Shown here piece by piece: positions 8,777 through 13,657 of a DNA stretch of 13,657 bases. Source of the DNA: Rachicladosporium sp. CCFEE 5018 (Eukaryota > Ascomycota > Dothideomycetes > Cladosporiales > Cladosporiaceae); the NCBI GenBank assembly GCA_002077045.2, contig KZ111142.1, forward strand, positions 1,943,319 through 1,956,975. Direction: 5' to 3'. Position numbers and translations under genes: made by a program. The notes under the pieces were generated by a model. The model did not search any database, was not told the DNA's origin, and saw only the letters and a program-made list of their open reading frames with translations. The stretch's first letter is position 1. Each line of letters starts with the position of its first letter.

Positions 8777-9403
8777 GGGATCAATGCGATTGACTGGTTC
8801 TAGCTTTGCGCTGCAGGATGCACAACATCGCTGTGAGTGGACTACGTCCAAGTTGCATCTGCCGTCGACACTGAGATTGAAATGCCGAGATCCGCTGGGC
8901 GCCCATCTACAGTACAGAAGCGCCGGCTAGCAAAGTCGCACGGCCCACCTACGCTGTTGAATGGGCTGCTGTAGCATGGATCCCGTTGCACAACGAGCGA
9001 TACTGACGGAAACGAAGTCCGTAATGCACACGAAGCGCTTCGCAGGCTGGCCCAGCTGTAACGCCGAACATTACCTTCGGCAAGCCTGCTTACGTGCTCA
9101 ACCGACGTTCCGACGAGGAGAGGAGAGGCTCGAGCGGCTGAGTGAAGTGCTTCTAATGCACATGCTGGATACACGCACTCACCGCGGGCCTTTAGGCCAA
9201 GTATGGCTGATGGCTAGCGTGCGTTCCAGCGTCGGGCGCAGTACGAGCTGACCAGAAAGGCGCAACTCGTACCACACGTCGAAATGTAGGAGGTGATAGA
9301 CACACCACGCTCAAATACATAGACAGATAGACGATGCTGCGCGTTGGATCGAAATAGCTATCGCTGTCAATTCTTCATAAATTAGTCTACGAATGGGCAG
9401 CGC
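8777..9403. other. Intergenic between convergent CDF transporter and ALDH-like genes
   Basis: About 630 bases holding the 3' flanks of two convergent genes. Overlapping open frames at 8842-9174 (minus) and 8961-9251 (plus) share the same DNA, resemble no family I know and have no splice signals worth using. The last 150 bases are AT-richer, as expected near 3' ends. I see no gene here. Confidence 0.5.
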
Positions 9404-10951
9404 TCAGTGAAAGCTCGACCACAAAGCCCTTACCCCAAAGTACAGCCCCGTCCCCAGCGTAAGCAATATGGGCGTAGCTGCGGTCCCCAGTCCGATCAGG
9501 ATACCCTGCTCGAAGAAGCCAATCTTTGCGTGCTGCAATGGCTGACCCGTAGGCTTCAGAGGCCGCACAGCTAGCTCAGCCAACTGTTTCGCGCTCAAAG
9601 CCTCCTTACCTTGCACCTGGCCACTGCTCTCACCGAAGAGCGCAAATGCCGCTTTCGCGGCCGGAGGCGAAGTCTGTACGATCTCTGGACTACACACCGA
9701 GAACATCTCCGGCGTGTATCGGCGCGTTACATCCAGTGGTTGCTGTGGGAAGTACGGTGCCGCGGGACCGATGAGGAGGTCCGAGGGGATGTGGTTGATA
9801 AATGATGCGCTTGATGGGATGAACTGCGAGAGGTATTTAGCTGTGGGTGGGTTGGCGAAGATGTAGCTGGCGAGGTAGGTCGTTTCGGACACAGAGCTCT
9901 GAGACTTTGATAGACTCGATGTGAGGTAGTCGATTGCGTCTTCGAGGCTCGTCGTTGCTATGATGAGGAGAGCAGGCTCGGAGATCTTCGATTGGAGAAG
10001 AGGTGAGGATCTGTATCTGGTCAGGTCTGAGTGAATAGAACAAGGCAAGTGCATGACTGACCTGCTGCTAATGTCCACAACCAGGCCGGCGTCGCCGGAA
10101 GCTACCACTTTCGAACTTGGGCACGCCTCGGTCTGCTTGCTGGCCGTGGCCCTTCTCGATGGACCAGCGTCGCTGTAGGCATTGATGTGTCGCGCAGCGG
10201 CTTCAAAGAACGGCTTCTTGACGAATTCGTTCACTATTATCAAGTCTGGTGCATAGCTTGATCGTCCATTGTATGCCAGGCGGGCCCTGACAAGACATCT
10301 CGCAGCGGCATCAACATCCGCCGTCCGATCTACAACTGCAACTACTCGTGATCTGCCGCGGGAAGCCAGTACATTCACTCGAAGTGACGCTTGAGGATCA
10401 GACTTCTGATCGACGATCGTTGCTTCCGCGAGGTGCGCCTCATCACTCACATCGTCGTCAATGACGGCGATAGCATCAGGGTCTACAGCCTTGCCAATCG
10501 CTTGCTTCAGCAATCCAGGGAGACACCTTAGGTCCGCATTCACTTGCACAAGCACACAATTCCCCGCTGCGACTGCAGCAGCCAGCGGTGCCAGCACCGA
10601 GAAGAATGGGAAGTCGATGCCGGTCTTGACGTACACCAAGCCCACTCCTCTCCGTCGTTGCGTGACGTCCTGCCCTCGAGCCACACTATACTCGTCCGAC
10701 AGCGATTTGTCGAAGTCCAGTGTCTCGTAGGCGTCTTTGACACATGTCATGCCGGCTGCGAACTCGACATCAGCTTCGGCTTCGCTGATTGAGCTGTCCT
10801 TCCGGATCGCAGCTCGAAGCTCATCCTGGAGCGCTATGAGCTCGCGGTAAAGATACTGGAGTTGGGATTGTCGGTATCGGACGTTCTCTGTGCGACCATC
10901 GATCTTTGCGGCGCGAAGGCGTGCCAGTGCTGCTTTGGTGGCGAACGCCAT
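9404..10951 (-). CDS. Tail-anchored ALDH3-fold protein lacking catalytic residues (probable pseudoenzyme)
   Basis: Belongs to the aldehyde dehydrogenase fold, nearest to the ALDH3/fatty-aldehyde-dehydrogenase (Hfd1, ALDH3A2) type. Exons 10062-10951 and 9404-10016 are joined over a 45-base intron (10017-10061), giving 500 residues, near the family's usual length. The Rossmann-side segment FPFFSVLAPLAAAVAAGN (114-131) and APDLIIVNEFVKKPF (234-248) show the fold. Active-site residues are replaced: GQTC is GRSS (Cys to Ser232), the ELGGK Glu is Arg198, the WNYPF Asn is Asp113, and the KPSE Lys is Gln136. A conserved-looking INHIPSDLLIGPAAP follows. The last 39 residues contain one hydrophobic helix (about 467-493), as in membrane-anchored fatty aldehyde dehydrogenases of the ER, peroxisome or mitochondrial outer membrane. 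The start at 10951 has ACA before ATG and G after; reading to 10996 would need TTG. A dehydrogenase reaction is unlikely; a binding or scaffold role is inferred. Confidence 0.85.
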   Translation of the reverse strand: MAFATKAALARLRAAKIDGRTENVRYRQSQLQYLYRELIALQDELRAAIRKDSSISEAEADVEFAAGMTCVKDAYETLDFDKSLSDEYSVARGQDVTQRRRGVGLVYVKTGIDFPFFSVLAPLAAAVAAGNCVLVQVNADLRCLPGLLKQAIGKAVDPDAIAVIDDDVSDEAHLAEATIVDQKSDPQASLRVNVLASRGRSRVVAVVDRTADVDAAARCLVRARLAYNGRSSYAPDLIIVNEFVKKPFFEAAARHINAYSDAGPSRRATASKQTEACPSSKVVASGDAGLVVDISSRSVMHLPCSIHSDLTRYRSSPLLQSKISEPALLIIATTSLEDAIDYLTSSLSKSQSSVSETTYLASYIFANPPTAKYLSQFIPSSASFINHIPSDLLIGPAAPYFPQQPLDVTRRYTPEMFSVCSPEIVQTSPPAAKAAFALFGESSGQVQGKEALSAKQLAELAVRPLKPTGQPLQHAKIGFFEQGILIGLGTAATPILLTLGTGLYFGVRALWSSFH

Positions 10952-11747
10952 TGTGTGATGTGAGCGAGGGTTCAAATCCAGATCCGGGTGATCCAAAACT
11001 ATGCTTCCTTGGAAGTTCGATGCCCGTCTTTACGTTTCAGTTCGTCGCTGTGAGGTCCTCGTGTCCTCTGCTGCGAACTGATCACTTCGGACGCCTCGAG
11101 TTGAGCTCTACTGTATGTCGCTACATTTGAAGCCTGGTCTAGATAGATCCCACCTCCTCCATCATGATCGGACGCCATCGCCGTCGCGTAGTGTTGCCCG
11201 GTTACTTACAACTCCGTACCGTAGACGGCTAATGTGGACATGCGAAGGAGTGCATGAGATGGTCGAAAACGATGTGGGGTGGAACAGACTTTACTCCACC
11301 TCTTCCGCTCGTACTCATTGCACACGCCAGGAATGTTCCGCTCGATGCCGCAAGGCCGTACGAATGAAGATCTTCCTCGAAGATTGCTGTTGAGAGGTAG
11401 ATATATGCTACAAGCGTACGCTGGCCATCGGATTGAAACGCATCAAAGCCAGGCTGTGAACAATGTGTGAAGTAGATGTTGACCGAGATATCTACACCTT
11501 CCAACTGTACGACTATGCTCGCGGCCGTGAGGCCATATGCGTCTTGATATCTACCTCGCTATGCACATCCGTCCTGGACAATGAGTGGAGATATGCTAGA
11601 AGACCATATGCAAAATGAGCGCTTTGTGGGTATTAGTGCGGAAAGCAAGTCGCTCCAACGCTGAACATTAGGTACCAAATTCCGTCAGGTCCAGCCTTCG
11701 TAAATCGTAAAGTCAATGAAACCATAACAGAATCAATCACGGAAGAA
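10952..11747. other. Intergenic: promoter of the ALDH-like gene and 3' flank of the methyltransferase-like gene
   Basis: About 800 bases with no supported gene. Open frames at 11115-11393 (plus) and 11229-11504 (minus) overlap each other and show no domain, helix pattern or splice-restored similarity. AT content rises towards 11700, consistent with the 3' end of the gene to the right. A tRNA B-box-like GGTTCAAATCC at 10969-10979 was examined and dismissed. Confidence 0.5.
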
Positions 11748-13657
11748 TCAGACACTGACTGTCCTCCGCCTCGTCTGTGTAGGCTTCTGCGCGCAGCAGA
11801 TCAACAGCTTGAAGCTCGTCCCCTGCTTCTCGCACTCGTGCAGCAAGCCAGGCTCGTTCCATATGCTCTTGTCATTCTTGAGCAGTGGCTTCTCGTAGCA
11901 GGCCGAGTACCACCAACGTCCGACCTGACTGACACGAGCAACGATCCCATCGTCGTTGTTTCGTGTCTGATGCAAGCCGGTGGCACGTGAGTCTTGCAGT
12001 AGATCAGCGAAGCTGATGTCGTCCACTGCAGCCGGTTTCTCCGGCTCCCAGCTCGTTTGCTGACTGGAGCGATTGGAGCTTGTGCTGCTCAAATCTTGGC
12101 TTCGTAGTATGCGCCCAGCGGCCGGGACCCCAACGACGCAGCGCTGGACGTTCTCGAACCCACGTCGGCCAATGAGGCGTATGAGCACGTCGCTCATGTT
12201 GCGCAAGCTGATGCTGGTGTCCCGGGCCTGTAGCCGAGTCTTCAATCCGCGTACCGCTTTGCGACCTCGAGTGCCCATGTCCATAAGATCGAGATCGAGG
12301 ACCGCGACTTCAAGGTGCCCACCAGGTCGGAGCACGCGTTTGCACTCGAAAACGCAAGCGGCATAAGCTTGTTCGGTGGTCGAAGCAGGAAATCGGAGTA
12401 CTACAGCAGTGAAGAAGCCTTTCGGAAACGGAAACGGCGAAGAGATATTATCGAAATTGATGTGGCGATTATTCTTCTGCGTCTTCCACCCTGAAGCTGC
12501 AGTGAAAGTGTCGTTGGATCCTGGCGAGGGCCCTAGGTTGTAGATCTTGGCATCCGGATAGGACATGGCAACGTAGTGAGACCAATCGCTCCCAAGACCA
12601 TCGAGAATGAGTACACGTGGCTCGTTTGACAAGCGCATCTCGTTATGCGCAGGGCTGAATAGCACACGGCCGAATGACAGCCACTTACTGGTCATCAGTG
12701 CGGCAGCCCTGAGGTTTCGCATTGAGCCTTCCTCATCCGAATCGTGCTCGGCAATGTCAAGCAGCTGAGCATCGCGACTGAAGCGGGCACCGGACAACAT
12801 GCTGCTTTGTGAATGCCGTGCATTGGCTTCGGGCAGTGATGCTGAGCGCGAGTGCCGCGAGGATCTGCTGTAACGAGACGATGAAGTGCTGTCGCGTACC
12901 AATTGCATGCTGAGACGCTGTTGGGGTGCATTCGAACTCTCTCTTTGGCCAGCGGTCAGTCCGCTGTGACGATCGCCGTATGCAGCCACGAAGTGCGACA
13001 GCGAGTCTGGTGTTAGAGGTGAAAGAGATGGCTGCATCAGTCGCGCAACTTGCTGTGGTACGCTGAGTGCGGACTGCTCACCTCGCTGACGAGGTGGCAA
13101 GGGCAGGGCAGCCTTGGGCTCTTGGGAGAGAGGAAGGCCAAAGCTGAGCGGTGCCGGCATGGCTGGACTCTTCGTCTCGTGTAGCACGTCAGCATACTGG
13201 AATGGTGCTCCGAGAGATGACCCGCCCGAGATGGGCGTCTTGAGCGGCAGAGTCTCGTCCATCAAGTCGTCATATTCGTTCCAGACATCGTCCTCCTCGA
13301 TCATAAGGACCCTGCTTGGGCCTAACCAGCTGCCGTACCCAGAACTGCTTGAATATGACTGCTCGGAGTTCTTGCGCGGAGGAAAGGCCATGAATTCATT
13401 GCCGGCGTAGTACTCTGCACTGGTCCTATTGGTTGAGATTGTGGGTTGCTCACTGCTGGGGTAGCTCTGCTTACTAGCCGACACAGAGTCCGACTTTCCG
13501 CTAGTGCTGGAGACTGGTTGCGAGCCGCCGTCGATGGGACTCGCCAGCTCCCGAATCTGGTTGTAGAGCGAGCCAGGAGGACGAACAGTAGGCTTCGGCT
13601 GGGTATTGACAAAGGGACGGGAGAAAGAGGTATCAGGCATGCGTCTGTCACGGTCGC
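11748..13657 (-). CDS. Large protein with C-terminal class I methyltransferase-like domain, probably 5' partial
   Basis: One uninterrupted frame. Counting from the first ATG in the window (13640) it has 630 residues, but the frame stays open upstream (Asp-Arg-Asp-Arg-Arg) to the window edge and that ATG has C at -3, so the true start probably lies outside. Residues 1-310 are largely disordered, Ser/Pro/Gln-rich, with a distinct island at 100-130 (GYGSWLGPSRVLMIEEDDVW) and an SRYSRSSRHSRSAS basic-Ser stretch at 255-268. The folded part begins near 315 (MTSKWLSFGRVLFSP). RVLILDGLGSDWSHYVA (342-357) sits where the SAM-binding motif I should be, and CKRVLRPGGHLEVAVLDLDL (433-452) is the typical RPGG segment of class I methyltransferases. 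The C-terminus ends with GRWWYSACYE (574-583). I believe it belongs to a conserved fungal methyltransferase-like family of unknown role; no substrate can be named. Confidence 0.75.
   Translation of the reverse strand, partial: DRDRRMPDTSFSRPFVNTQPKPTVRPPGSLYNQIRELASPIDGGSQPVSSTSGKSDSVSASKQSYPSSEQPTISTNRTSAEYYAGNEFMAFPPRKNSEQSYSSSSGYGSWLGPSRVLMIEEDDVWNEYDDLMDETLPLKTPISGGSSLGAPFQYADVLHETKSPAMPAPLSFGLPLSQEPKAALPLPPRQRGEQSALSVPQQVARLMQPSLSPLTPDSLSHFVAAYGDRHSGLTAGQRESSNAPQQRLSMQLVRDSTSSSRYSRSSRHSRSASLPEANARHSQSSMLSGARFSRDAQLLDIAEHDSDEEGSMRNLRAAALMTSKWLSFGRVLFSPAHNEMRLSNEPRVLILDGLGSDWSHYVAMSYPDAKIYNLGPSPGSNDTFTAASGWKTQKNNRHINFDNISSPFPFPKGFFTAVVLRFPASTTEQAYAACVFECKRVLRPGGHLEVAVLDLDLMDMGTRGRKAVRGLKTRLQARDTSISLRNMSDVLIRLIGRRGFENVQRCVVGVPAAGRILRSQDLSSTSSNRSSQQTSWEPEKPAAVDDISFADLLQDSRATGLHQTRNNDDGIVARVSQVGRWWYSACYEKPLLKNDKSIWNEPGLLHECEKQGTSFKLLICCAQKPTQTRRRTVSV

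Noticed and set aside
8842..9251. Open frames on both strands between the transporter and the ALDH-like gene
   Set aside because: They overlap each other, resemble no family, and show no hydrophobic or repeat pattern; chance frames in moderately GC-rich DNA are expected.
10969..10979. GGTTCAAATCC, a match to the tRNA B box
   Set aside because: The flanking bases do not form a five-pair T stem, there is no A box at the right distance, and it lies in the 5' flank of the ALDH-like gene. No cloverleaf can be drawn.
10952..10996. N-terminal extension of the ALDH-like protein to 10996
   Set aside because: It would start at TTG, and the ATG at 10951 has A at -3 and G at +4.
11115..11504. Overlapping frames upstream of the ALDH-like gene
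   Set aside because: Same reasons: mutually overlapping, no domain, no splice support.
1..13657. A secondary-metabolite or degradation gene cluster built around the transporter and dioxygenase
   Set aside because: No backbone synthase, pathway regulator or second catabolic enzyme is next to them, and housekeeping Nnf1 lies directly adjacent.

Overview
The window looks like nuclear DNA of a filamentous ascomycete (Pezizomycotina). The reasons are short GT-AG introns of 45-56 bases, several with a CTGAC/CTAAC branch site just before the AG, genes packed on both strands without operons, and protein families typical of moulds. A Dothideomycete is my guess, at low confidence. No rRNA, tRNA, CRISPR, transposon or virus-like sequence was recognised.

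Layout, left to right: (1) a 3'-truncated MFS transporter of the fungal drug:H+ antiporter-1/HOL1-like type (1-1371, -); (2) a small two-exon orphan gene with a Trp/Arg-rich C-terminus (2071-2504, -); (3) a three-exon LigB/4,5-DOPA extradiol dioxygenase (2995-3981, +); (4) the kinetochore MIND-complex subunit Nnf1 (4186-4938, -); (5) a tandem Myb/SANT-domain protein (6072-6994, +); (6) a cation-diffusion-facilitator transporter resembling the mitochondrial MMT1/MMT2 type, with a presequence-like N-terminus and three His clusters (7346-8776, +); (7) a tail-anchored protein of the ALDH3/fatty-aldehyde-dehydrogenase fold that has lost its catalytic residues (9404-10951, -); (8) a large protein with a disordered N-terminal half and a C-terminal class I methyltransferase-like domain, probably running past the right edge (11748-13657, -).

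The genes do not form an obvious pathway or secondary-metabolite cluster. They look like ordinary neighbours in a gene-dense region. Genes 2/3 and 4/5 are divergent pairs, while 3/4 and 6/7 are convergent. Exon structures were worked out by hand. Splicing restores conserved family sequence in genes 1, 3, 4, 5 and 7, and gives a clean, plausible C-terminus in gene 2.

The item most worth pursuing is the ALDH-fold pseudoenzyme: its reading frame, intron and membrane tail are intact, yet the catalytic Cys and Glu, the oxyanion Asn and the cofactor-binding Lys are all replaced. Also of interest are the orphan gene 2, the His-rich CDF transporter with two possible starts, and the methyltransferase-like protein with a degenerate SAM motif.
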